NCBI GenBank assembly: GCA_036937835.1 | Contig: CM072870.1 | Location: 19,434,001-19,498,000 of the forward strand | Length of the DNA stretch: 64,000 bases | Direction of reading: 5' to 3' | Source: Pampus argenteus | Lineage: Eukaryota > Chordata > Actinopteri > Scombriformes > Stromateidae | In this document: positions 13,010-24,830 of the stretch, piece by piece | Numbering within the stretch: the stretch's first letter is position 1 | Layout of the letters: each line of letters opens with the position of its first letter | Program-made: the position numbers and the translations under genes | Notes under the pieces: model-generated | What the model was told of the DNA's origin: nothing | Database searches by the model: none | What the model saw: the letters and a program-made list of their open reading frames with translations, nothing else

Positions 13010-16000
13010 CACAAAGCAGCCTAGAGAGGATCAGTGGATTGGGCCTGTGTATTCACGTTGCCCTCTCTGCTAGTCTTTTCACTTTTGTTTCCATACATAT
13101 CAAAGCATTTTTTTTCTCAGTTCTTTTACTCTGTCTGCTAATATGACACATTGCCATTTATACTGATTTGAATAAGTGGATAAGGGGCACAAAGGCCCAC
13201 ACAGAATAGGGAATGACTTGAAACTCTTTCATCGCCCGTTGAAAAGGACATTGTTACTGTCCAAGCTCGACGCCGATTTCCAGAGGCATTTCAACAGCAG
13301 AGAGAGAGATTACAGGCGACGAAAGAATCCACTTAACACGTTTTGTTTTGTATTTCTATCTTCCCTTCTCCTCCTGTTTGCTCAGCGGTGGACATATGAA
13401 AAGGAGGAATTATACGCAAATGGGATTGCTGTCTATCTGTTGCAGCCAGGTATTGGCACGCTATGACTTCAAAGGCCACAAGAGAGCTTTGAAGTGTAGC
13501 TTGAAGAGAGACACCTGTTTTTTTTGTAATAATTGTTCAGCATACTGACACTTAACACCCGGCCGTATGACAGGCTTGGATTCGGTGAAAATGACAATCG
13601 GTCTAGATCACAAACTCCTCGTATCCGATGACAGAAGAACTAACACTAAACGATACCTAGAAGATTTGAACCTCAACCACCGGCCAGTGTACTGTCGTCA
13701 AATATAAGCGTCTTAAATATTTAAGATATCTTTAGGCAGCCGTGTTGTTTAAAGGCTTTCCTGTGTGAAGACGATCGGTAAGGGCTTTTGACTATGTGGA
13801 GGACCCGGTGTGCCTCAGTTAATCTGCAGCCATATCTGTAACTTCTCAGTGTCGCCTCTGAAGATGAAAATAAAAAAGGTATTATGTTCCTGACCCCAAG
13901 CCAAGCATAAGCACCCGCCCCCCCTCCTCAATTTAAAACTCTCAAAGCATTTCTCACATTCCTTCTTCTATCACCTAGTCTCATCTTCTTTTCATACGGT
14001 GTATGCTTTTTATCCAAGGGACCTTACAGTACTAAAGGCAAATGCATTTTTAGTATGAACATTCAAATTGAATCCCTGCTGGAAATCTTCCTCTTCATTT
14101 CTTTTTCGTTAAACCGTGCAGCCCTAAATCAGAGAGAGACCTTCCCCAACACGACTCTACTGAATCAACCTTGGACACCGTTATGATTGCGTAAAAAAAA
14201 ATGAAATAAATAAAAATCGGTCACGGTCGATGCGTTAGAAGACGGTTGTTCAATGAAGTGCTTTCACATCCAGCAACGCAACTTTAACATTCAAAAAGGT
14301 ATCATGTCAACCTGAGCAACATTCACTTTGGTTGGTTCAGTTTGGTTCGTCTCCTGTGGTGGTAAATTGCTATTTTTGGGTTTTGATAGAATCACTGTGA
14401 CTCAACCATACAAGTAAATATGAGTTCTTAGATTATTAGATTTTGGCACCATAATAAATGCCTTTCAATTTCACACTATTCCAGTAGTTTAATGCATTAC
14501 AAAAAAAAGTTGCATTTAATCAGAAAACACGTTTTATTTCTGCTGTTGCTTTACTGTACATATCTGAAAAATAGCAATAACTTTTGCTTAAAGGCATGTG
14601 CAAGAATACAAAATGAGGAATCAGAATGGGTGCCAGTGGATGATAAAACTAATTTCCTTAATTTTGTTTTTCCTCTCGATAAGGGATTAATTTGTGACTT
14701 TTGGGGGTCACATTTTGTTGAACAAAGGGTTAAACAATAATTTCATTAAGTTTGAGACTTTGGTGAACTCTTTGTATAAGCTGAAATCCATGAGCAAAGT
14801 TGAAGGTATATATATATACACACAACTGTCTTCTACTTTAACCTGAATTAAACCTCAGTATACAATGCTCTGCATGTTTTTACCATGTATGTTTTTCATT
14901 TTTTTTTGCATGCACAGGGCACATTATTTGTATTTTTAAGAAATCCGTCTCATTCAGAAATGTCATGAGAGCAATCTGCCAATACCTAATACCTGTAAAA
15001 GTGAATAGCATAGCAGCAGCAGGAGGAATCTACAATGCGGTTTCCAAGCTGAGCAACAGGAAGGCTCCTACACAAAGAGAAGCTCTGTTCCCCCACTGAT
15101 GAGCCAGCACAAACTGCCGGCCTCCTCACTGAATCATTCCTCTAGTAAATGTCCTTCACCATCGGCTTTTATGCAGCACAGCTCCCTCACCCAGACTTCA
15201 GGCACTGTAAACGGCAAGCAGGGTCAGAGTAATTGAAATCATTAATCGTGTTTTATTCCACTTTGGGGCAAAGTAAGCTTAAATTGGAAGGAGGTAGGTA
15301 GCATTTGGATAGTATAGTAGTCTTTAAAGGAAGCGAATGAAACAATATTGAGTTGCATAGACTATTGGGTTTCACAGGTGGAATAGTTGTAGATCATGTA
15401 TTATTATGCTGTCATAATAAAATCACTGATTTATACTTTTGAAACTGATCTTATACTGCATTGATTTATTTATTATGATTTATTATGAAATTAAAGCCGC
15501 AATGACACGAAAAGACAGACAAAACAGGCAGGCACAAACACAAACACATACTGTACACCTCAAAGTAAGTAAAAAAGGAAAGCAAAAGTAATTCAATCAA
15601 TCTAGTAATCGCTATATTTAATATAGATGTCGCTATAATGTTACTGAAAAACCTGAATCGTCATATTGAACTTATCAGAAATAATAAATAATTTCATTAC
15701 CATAATCTGTTTAACTACAGCAGTAACTCGCGTTATATGTGTGAACCCGACTGTCTGCTTGGCTGCATGCGCGGGTCCTGCAGCACCAGCTGAACGGCAC
15801 GTTGACCCCCGGCGCCACGCTCCCAGTTGGACTGTGACCTTGCGATGTTCCCCCACTGCTTTACACGAGCCAACAAGTTAAGCTTGTGTTTCACCTGCCT
15901 CCACATCAGTTAGCTCCAGTTTCAACACTGATGTGAGAAAACCCCACGGGGTGAGGACTCAAAATAAATTTTCAGATAAAAAGTACAAAAAGTTTGCCAA

Positions 16001-19000
16001 AAAGTTCCTATGCTGTGCTTCTGCTCCACACTTCTGGCTCTGCTTCGCTCTTTGAATCAGCGTGGCTTCATCCCTCATGGTTAGACTCTCAGGTTCCAGT
16101 TTCTGCGGCGGACAATCCTTAATTAATTTACCTAACTTATCAATTTTGATGTTGTCTTTTCTCATTATGTCCCTTTCCATTATAAGCAGAGTGTATATAC
16201 AGCTTGTCCTGCATACTACGTACTGCACTGGACAGGTGAGTCATAGCCGGCTGTACCGTACGCCCCATAAGTCAGCCTGGCTCGGTCATAATGCTGTGTT
16301 ATATGGGTGGATAATATGATTAGCTGAGATTTGTTCCACTGCGTATTGATTACAGATTTATTTCTCTTAGACAGGTGACCAGTTATACATACCTCCCTTA
16401 TTGTCCTACAACTCTCTAGTTTTCTAGACGGTCAGTCATATATTCTTTTCTTTTTTTGTCTTGTTAGTTTAACACAATACACCCTTTCTTTTCATATCCA
16501 TACTCGCTCTGCCTCTAATCTTTAATTTAAACAGAAGAATTACATGATGCTTACAAAACATATATTTAATAGTTTAACAGTGAGGTTTGGTGCACTTTGA
16601 TTACTGGTTGGAGAAAGACGGAGGATGTGACTACATCCTTCTGTTCCAAAACAGGTTGATTGCCTGGGGACAAAGGCAAAGCAGGCCCGTACGTTGACAC
16701 CGTGCAGCATGGCTGGGCAAGCAATAAGTGCTAACTGGAGATGGAATGGGATTGCTTCCCTCACATCATGCCAGCTGGCACACCTGTCCTGATCTGGTTA
16801 ACTGGGTTGGGACAGGTTAAATCATGTAAACTCACAGAGGAGACTGACAACAAAGACGGCGGGACAGACATCCGCTTCTTGAGAGCACAGCAAAACAAAG
16901 CGTTCTAGCCGTTCCCTCCCACTTCTTCGGGTTTATATAACACCCACTGCCGTCATGAGCTGGTCTGGACTAGGCCTGATCTCATAGAGGTCTAGGATAC
17001 AACGTGCCACCTGTGTTATTGTTGTGGTCTTGTTGTATAGCACTTTCCAGAGATGACGTGTCAGTGATTTTTGGATGTGTGGGTGGTGCTAAGACATCGT
17101 GAACTTTGTTGAGTTTTTGGTCTGAGATATGGAGTGCACTATATTATATCGGCATGCATATTTTGACAAGTTGCTCACAAATTGCTGCACATTGATTTGT
17201 TTTCTTGAATCCAGACTCGGCTGGTTAAAAAACGTCAAGTAATGAAAGACACTTGTTACTTGACACAATGGCGTAATAAAACAAATGATACCGTAACCTC
17301 ACTTTACTTTGATTAAATTCTACAGATTGATGGGTCAAGTGATCGTATTGCTTTGTCAGCGATGTACTAAATAACCTCAACAACTTTCAAACTTCACAGA
17401 AATTCAGTTTAACTTTCGCTCGCTTTTAGGTGAACATAAATTATATTTAAAATGTGTTCAAAAAGACATTCACAAGGTTAAATGTTTTTTTTTTTTGGGT
17501 TTTTTTTATGCATGTGACTGATGAACCCCATCAGATTGTAATGATTTCTCTACAAAGTAATCCGAATAGCCTTTCTTCCTAACAGCAATTATCTGACTAA
17601 ACTCCCTTTCAAGAGGTGTGTGAACCCATTTTGAGGCCTGATTGAAAGCTATTCATCACAGCTGGCAGTCTCCTCACTTCTACATCATGTAAGTACATGT
17701 GTTACATCTCAGGCCACAGCCGCAAAAAAAAAAAAAAATTTTTTTTAAATTATCTTTTAACATTTCAAAGCAAAGCATAAAGCATATCCTGTATTACTGC
17801 TCAAGGCAACTTGAATGCACGTTACATTAAGTGATTGTGGATATTTTACTGAACAGGCCAAAAAGAAGTGCAGCTAGAACAAGCTAAATCAGAAGCAGCA
17901 TTCCCAGTATTAGCTCCTCTATTTGTCTTATTTGTATAGCCCGATATAACATATCACACATTTGTCTCAGGGGGCTTCACAGCAATACAACATCCTCTAT
18001 CCTCAGACCCTCGATTTGAATGAGAAAATAAAATAATAGTAACGTGGGGGGAAAAAATGGAAGAAAACCTTTATATACATATATATTACAGTTAAATAAG
18101 AAACAATATAAAAGAAAATTATTTAGGTGAGCATACGGTGATGAAATGCTTTGGTGTGTGTGTGTGTGTGTGTGGGGATCAACGTGGACAGTGTGTTGCT
18201 TATAGGCTTCATTGATAGCACGCACCTAATTTCCTCAGTCATGAGTTTGTGTCTACAGGGAGGATGGAGTCGGTGCAGGAAGCAAAACATGATCGAGGGA
18301 CAGAATGGCTTTGTAAAAAAAAACCTACAGCATATCATAATTTCTCACCATATCTGGATTCGATTTTAACAGACATGACCGCTCTTTGACCCTCAGAGCA
18401 GAGAGCAGATGGTGATGAGGATTAAAACGAAGGCAACAGACGAAAGAAGGGGGGGCGGATGAAAGAGGAAGCGGCAAAACACGAGAGTGGCGGAAAAAAA
18501 AAAAAAAAATTAGCGTCCCTTTTAGAGCTTAGCAGTGCTTTTTTTTTTCAAGTTTCATATACGCCATAACGAAGACGTATTACCATAATCGCAGCTTGTC
18601 TCCACTATCACCGAATCAATTCGCTGTTCTCAAAGTCCATTGGGAGAAACATCAGTATCTATGTGTTCAAGGTGAGCCGTGTGCACTCTTGTGTGGAGAA
18701 AGGCAGAATGTTCCCTGGCAAAAGGCAATAAAGTCTGGCAATAATCACCAGTCCAGTGAACGGGGTGTATATCCTGAGGAAAACTCTGCTCAGCCAGTCA
18801 ACACACATACATTATTTCAACTGCGTACAGTGGCAAGTTAACAGTGAGAGCACTGAGCTTTTGACCAGAGGGTCAGCAGTTAAAACCAAATTGTAAGGCC
18901 TAAACAAGGATGTGCATGAGATGTCTGTTTCCTTGTAAAACTCACAATTTGTACTACTTTTCTATGTTTGAGAAAGAAGATGTGACCCCCCTAAGTGCTA

Positions 19001-20320
19001 TATGAAGAACAGTTTAGCAGCCAAAAGGCACAAAATTAAAAATTAAATATGCGGGTCAGCTACTGGCTGTATAAAATGTATTATTAAAGAATCAAAATCT
19101 ATACAATCACATATTGACACTGAAGCAAATATTTGCAATTTTGTGTACCTACGTGATGAGCTACCGAAACATTTCATCAACTATCAGCAGCGAACATCAG
19201 AATATGTTTTTTTTTTTTTTTTAAATCTAATTATGAATACATAAACTGACTAAAAAAAACATCTACACATACATCTACAAAGGCAATTTGCAATATCCTG
19301 TATTTTTTTTAGGTAGAGATTAGAAAAGTAGGAAATCGAATCAAAATAAAGCATAAAAAACGTCACACTTTTTGAATTGAATAAACTGTCACATTTGAAA
19401 TTTCATTTTGTAGTATTGAGAATATTATGTAAGGATGCAGGTGCTGCTATTTTTTTTAGCACTGTGTGTGCCAGGAGTAGTGATAGCTGCTGGATTGTGT
19501 TGTGCCCGTGCATGTCTTTCCAACTGTCTGCCATGCCTCTCAGCCTGTGTGATGGTTTTAATCACATCACACGGGACCACTGGAGCATGTGCGGTAGGAG
19601 GTGTGCTTGTATTGTTGTTGTCAAGCATGTCTAGATATATATATATATTTTTTTTAAAACCTGCTGCTAATCCTTTTTTCTGCTCCCGTCAGGCTGGAAT
19701 GGTGGGTGTTCATATGTCAACACAGCAAAACCGTCTCCTCTGAAGACACACACACACACACACACACTTTTCCAGCTGAGTATGAAGACATGAAAGTGAA
19801 CATGAACAGTCAGGGGTGTAACCACACACAGCACAGTCTCAGGTGCAGACAGACATACACTCTGTGGTCACCAAACCGGTATTCGTACGACCGTGTAAAG
19901 AATGCAAAAATCACAACCTGTGTAGCTGACACTGAGAGCAGATAATGTCAAAACTGTCAAATACTAATATCATCGTAGTTACCAAGCTCCTTTTGACTAT
20001 AACGCCACACTGGCCGCTGTAAAAAAAAAAAAAAAAAAAGCTGCAATTACTAAAAATCCGTGGCTTTGTATTTAAAGCTTCTTCTATAATTGCACGCCAA
20101 TATATATTGTACACAACAAGTACAGGGATTAAGAGAAGAAGGATTAAGGGTTGAATGGAAAAGCAGAACAAACAGGACATCACTGGTGTTAAAATGTTCT
20201 TTAAGCCATTTTCCCTATAAAGTCTGACATCTCCTTCCTCTTCTATCAACACTTGCAACGTAGTAGCAGATAATGCCGCTTCGCAAATTAGCACATTCTA
20301 ATCTTATTATAGCAACCGAG
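13010..20320. other. Intergenic DNA, no gene recognised
   Basis: Mostly unique AT-rich sequence. It contains a dispersed-repeat remnant (17928-18078), (GT)n (18154-18174), a possible tRNA-like SINE fragment around 18835-18895, and A/T homopolymers at 17724-17750, 18493-18510 and 19207-19222. No exon, tRNA or rRNA was recognised. Confidence 0.55.
17928..18078 (+). repeat. Teleost dispersed repeat remnant
   Basis: The sequence reads TATAGCCCGATATAACATAT, then TTTGTCTCAGGGGGCTTCAC, then CATCCTCTATCCTCAGACCC, and ends with AAAAAATGGAAGAAAACCTT. This order (TATAGCCCAATATCACA, TCTCAGGGGGCTTTACA, CCTTAGACCCTC, AAAATGGAAGAAACC) is a very common interspersed repeat in fish genomes as I recall it. The copy is diverged. 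I cannot assign the exact family name. Confidence 0.6.
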
Positions 20321-20329
20321 TTTATGTGC

Positions 20330-20560
20330 AGCCTTTGATGCGCGGCGCATCTCTTTTTTATTTCACATTTTCCATGTGTTTAATATGACGGCTCTAACGA
20401 TCTAGGATGTAATGAGAGGTAATTGCCAGCGCTAACTGTGGCTCCATCGAAAGCCTTTATTGTTCTTTATTGGACGCCATTTACACTCTGATAGTGCACT
20501 CTGCTAAATTAGGTTTGATGCAAATCTTTGTTAATGAGCGATATGTGAGCACTGTGTGTT
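20330..20560. promoter_or_regulatory. Candidate enhancer with octamer next to SOX/TCF motif
   Basis: Unique sequence without simple repeats. It includes a perfect octamer ATGCAAAT (20518-20525) followed immediately by CTTTGTT (20526-20532), a SOX/TCF-type site, then TTAATGAG. The block also has GCGCGGCGC-like and TGTTTAAT motifs. It resembles vertebrate conserved non-coding elements in texture; conservation was not tested. Confidence 0.3.
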
Positions 20561-20831
20561 TAGGCTTGTCTCAATACAGCTATTAAAGACACCGTTCCCT
20601 GGTGTAGTGTGAGGGCAACAACTATCTATTCAAGCATGAATGTCTGTTTAGTTTCTTCAAATCTGTGTCTAGTTAAACAGAATGATGACTTTTCTCTGTT
20701 TACCAGCCTGTCCTACAACTGCGCTTCAAATTCTACTGGAAAAAGAGAGACAAATTTTACCCAAGATGCATCACGATCTGGCCTTTGTATGACCCCCACC
20801 CCCGTCTGCTATGATGGTAGTGTCTGGCCGC

Positions 20832-20910
20832 GGGCGGGGTCACATATTGGTCACGTTTTTTTGTCCAATCGAAATCCTGCGGTGCGACTGACTGGTTGTG
20901 ACGTGATTGG
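20832..20910. promoter_or_regulatory. Candidate promoter: GC box, three CCAAT boxes, CRE
   Basis: In under 80 bp there are a GC box GGGCGGGG (20832-20839), inverted CCAAT ATTGG (20846-20850), CCAAT (20865-20869), a CRE-like TGACGTGA (20899-20906) and overlapping ATTGG (20906-20910). The surroundings are unusually CpG-rich for this region. Repeated CCAAT with CRE and GC box is typical of TATA-less vertebrate promoters. No protein-coding exon was recognised nearby, so the product may be a non-coding RNA, or the cluster may be part of a mobile element. Confidence 0.35.
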
Positions 20911-21763
20911 AGTAGCGCCGAGGAGCAAACGTACAAAAAACGGCAAAATATATCACAAAGAAAATTTAAAAAAAAACAGACCAAATATGGGCAGACTCTT
21001 AATCGGACGATGTCCCACTTTTCATGATTCATCGTATGCCTCATAGTCAAGCGTCACTTTCTTCACCCTCCGCCTTTGTTTCGTGACAACTCCGGGCGAT
21101 CTGTTCTGTTTACAGGTCATTGGCAGCACAGAGAGGTGAAGTAGAGTTCGTAATGAGTTGACACTTGGTTCCACATAAAAAAAAACAAAAAAAAAACACC
21201 TCACTAGCTTTCGAACCCACACAGCCGCGAAGCCCAGAAGAATGTTAGCACATTTTCCATCGACCCCCTGCGGCCTCACCTTTGTCTGCCTGCCGTCTGA
21301 CATTAGACTGTTTCACTTTGGACTTGTTAGAGGTCCGTAGTGAGGTCACTGCTTAAGACGGGACACTTGGTGATAGATGTGAATGACTACAGCTAGTGTG
21401 TGTGTGAGAACGAAAAATTTGCCCACGTAAGCTGGTTTTATAACAATTTCTATCCTACTGTGGAGCAAGTTTGCCAAAATACTGTGTGAAATATATACAG
21501 TATATAAACTATTGGTTTGTACCACTGCAGTGTGTTGAAATATCATCAAAATTTAAAAATTTGGGGTAAGACGCCTGAATAATGAATATCTTAAAAGAAC
21601 AAAATTGAACAGGATGTATTATCAGGGTCAATTTAGTCTTCTCATTTTTGTGATTTACATTTTATTTGCATGTTTCTAGGTATTATTAGTATTATTTTTA
21701 TTATCATCCCCAGTTACATTTATTTCCTATCCCTGGTGTGAACACACTAGTAAGGTGATATAT

Positions 21764-21769
<6 letters not shown>

Positions 21770-21796
<27 letters not shown>
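21770..21796 (+). repeat. Poly-A run of about 27
   Basis: A pure A homopolymer. No recognisable retroposed body precedes it, so I do not call it a retrogene tail. Confidence 0.9.
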
Positions 21797-21797
<1 letters not shown>

Positions 21798-24714
21798 GTT
21801 TTATTAAATATCGGTTGTTTCTGTAAATATCCCATTTTCAGTTGACAATCAAGTCTGGTACACCTCAGTAGAAGTAACACAAACATTTTGAAAATCTCCT
21901 TCAAGGTAGACAATTTCACAAACAAAATATAAATGTGTTTTGATGCAGGGGGGGGTGGGGGGTTGTTCCCAGAAATAATCTCATCTTCATTCCATGTCAA
22001 ATGTAATCAAACAATATCTGTGGCAAAGTAATGCGCTGCATTTCTGAGACGTAAAATCGTTCAAATCAGTTCTCTAAACCTCCGTTTCGCTGTAGACACA
22101 CGATTATGCAACACTTCACTGAATCTTCAAGAGAGAAAACAAATATTCCCTCATTATTGCTACGCTTGGATGCCAATGTATTTTATAGTGTGTTTGCAAA
22201 AAAAAAGGAGAGATAAGGAGAAAGACAAAGACGATGTGCTGTTTTCAATTCCATCTTTTTACGCAGCCCCTCTCAAACTTCCTCAACCATGCCAGACTGT
22301 TTTCCCCTCTGTAAATCAAGGACAGTGGAGAGGACGAGGTGTGATTGCTTTCACACCCAGGAAGTAATCACACTGGACCTGCCACAGCTCTGATTAAGAC
22401 TGATAAATATCGACGAGCAGTTAATGAGATGTCAGGCGGGAACAAGGCCCTTTTCCCTTCATGCCTACCGATGACATCAACGGAGAGGAAAAATGACCTC
22501 GACTTTGCAATGTCACGAGCGTCCTTCATAAGTGCACGGCGCAAAGTTATTAATTATCCGTTAGTCGGTGAGCAAGATAATCGATGGTGCAGACGGATTA
22601 TGAACATCAAAGAAATTGTGGCCAGCAGATGCGTGTTGGGATAAAATACTTCATAATTACACCGTAAACAGTGAATTATTAGTGTTTGTATAATTTTTTT
22701 ATTCAACGGCACCATTTTTTTTTATCAGTTAACAGGTTCGGGCAGACAACAAAAGACTCCCAGCATGCAGTCCAATTAGGTGATTAAAAATATTATCTCA
22801 AACGTTTGTCTCCTATTGACTGACTGTACAAGCAGACTCCCGTCACAAAGCTCCGAGTCTAAAGCCTATCGATAAAATTCAAGTAACGTTTTCATACAGA
22901 GATCATTTTCAGTTTGCATATGGGGTGCTGTTTTTTTTCTTAAATAAATATGCCTGCAGCCTTTTTTTTGTTGTTTTTTTCTACAAACACTGCAGTGCAT
23001 ACAACTCGGATCCCGCAAAGAGACACAAACACAAGTCTGCAAGATGTCTGTTGAACTATGATGAGGACACAAACTCAGCAGGGGGCTGGAACAAAGTACA
23101 TTTGTTTTCTCACCGAGGATCATGTAGGGACTGTTGTACTGTATGTGTGAGCTCTATTCCCCTGAATAGCAGGCCCACTTCAGTGCCGTTTCATGCTAGG
23201 CCATGTGATTTATGCATCATGTGATTTATGTATTATGCTCTGTTAACAGTAAATTAAGGCTTTCTCTTTATGACGGCAGCCTTTAGGACATATTATCTTT
23301 CCGCAAAAAGCATTTTGATGTGCATTAATCAATGGCCTCGTTGTACCTAAAGGTTTGCCATACCTCTCACATGGCATATATTCCCAACAACTGTCCATCT
23401 TTGACCATGAACTCCAGGTCACCCCCTTGGTACACGGATGAAACCCTGTCGAATATTGTTTCCCTGGCAGACACACTCAAGCCCATCAGACAGAAAGACC
23501 ATGCAGCTGCACCCAAACACCCAACAATAGAATACTTGTTCTGGGGCAGAAAAGGCCCGGGTCCCCTTTTTTTTTGAGGGGGGAAGGGGGTGATGTGAGC
23601 GGGGTGGTCAAATATTTCAGGGGTTTTGCAATCGGATAATCTTTTGTGATGTTTTTTTTTTTGAATGGAAGTGATCGTTGGCAGATTTGTGAGAATTCAT
23701 CAGGGATATAGTTTTTAATTTATTTATTTAAAGACACGGCTGGCTAAAAGGCCAAAGTCAAATTAACCAAGAAACGTGGTGCGACATAATTAATGTATTG
23801 TTAAAGTAAAAGATTAATGCCAAAAACGGTGGAATGTGATAATCTGTTCAATCGGGTCTGTAAATGAGAGAGAGAGAGAGAGAGAGAGGGAATACCAAAA
23901 GCATGATGCATGGAAAAAGTCTTTCAGTCTGGACTGTATTGAAATGGGAAATGTAATTAGCATTGTCATGACCAACAGCAACAACAAGGACTACAATTAG
24001 TAGCTCTGTGAATTTTGCCACTTTTGACACTTTACAGATGACCACTAGAAATGTAATTTAAGGAAATTAATGACACATTTTGAAACTGCTGTAGTCAACT
24101 CACACCATGCATACTGTATGCATTTATTTTTAATGCAATATTGTTATTATAGTTTATCTATTTATTTATTTATTTTTATTTCACAGGGCCCTTAATTAAA
24201 AGGGGACAAAATAATGCGCACACACATTCACGCGGACACACACACACAGTACTTCTTTGTTGGAAGTATTTGCCAATTAGCAAGTTGTGGGGTTGGAGTG
24301 GTAATTAAGGCTTTCCAGTCGTCTGGTGTCTGTGTACAGCTTAGCACAGACGGGTCCGAAGCTAAACGCCTCACTATTTGTCCAGCAATTATGTCAGGTC
24401 CCCATGTCACAGTACAGACGTGACCAATTAGCTGTGCCAAGCTAAAGTGAAATAGAGGGATTATGGCAGAAGAGATAGGGGAGGATGAAAAAGTAGACAG
24501 AGAACGGGGGTGTGGGGGGTGTTGTGGGGGGAGCTCATGAGGGAGAGAGAGAGAGTGACGGACAGTCTGCGGGGAATAAGAGAGAATAAAGGGAGACAGA
24601 GTTTAGCTTTGGAAATGAGGCGAAGGAGCGAGTACTGAGGGTGCAGGGGATCAGATTTCTTTTCTTCTACAGCTGTGTGATCATGTTTTGCATTGATGCT
24701 CGTTCCTGACCGAC

Positions 24715-24830
24715 ATGTGGCTGTGACATGCTAATGCACAGTGATATTTATGCTAATGCCGCCTCACTGACCGAGTGGGGATAAGAAATTAATCTTTATT
24801 GGCGTCTCAGTAATTCTCCCTGGCATTATA
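24715..24830. promoter_or_regulatory. Candidate enhancer with twin ATGCTAAT sites
   Basis: Two identical octamer-like ATGCTAAT sites lie at 24728-24735 and 24750-24757, 22 bp apart, about two helical turns, on the same face of DNA. They are followed by GGGATAAG (GATA-like) and AATTAATC. The surrounding sequence is unique. Function is inferred from motifs only. Confidence 0.3.

Noticed and set aside
20609..21046. 145-codon plus-strand open frame
   Set aside because: It resembles no protein family, contains the candidate promoter cluster, and has no start context or splice evidence. Treated as chance.
21190..21250. Box B-like GGTTCGAAA followed by a T run on the minus strand, as a possible tRNA gene
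   Set aside because: T-arm and acceptor stems do not pair and no box A is at the right distance.
21280..21303. Minus-strand ATG followed by a gtgagg donor, resembling a short first exon
   Set aside because: No promoter upstream, no matching downstream exon and no known protein start.
21770..21796. Poly-A run as a processed pseudogene tail
   Set aside because: The preceding sequence has no gene-like frame or polyadenylation signal and no target-site duplication was seen.
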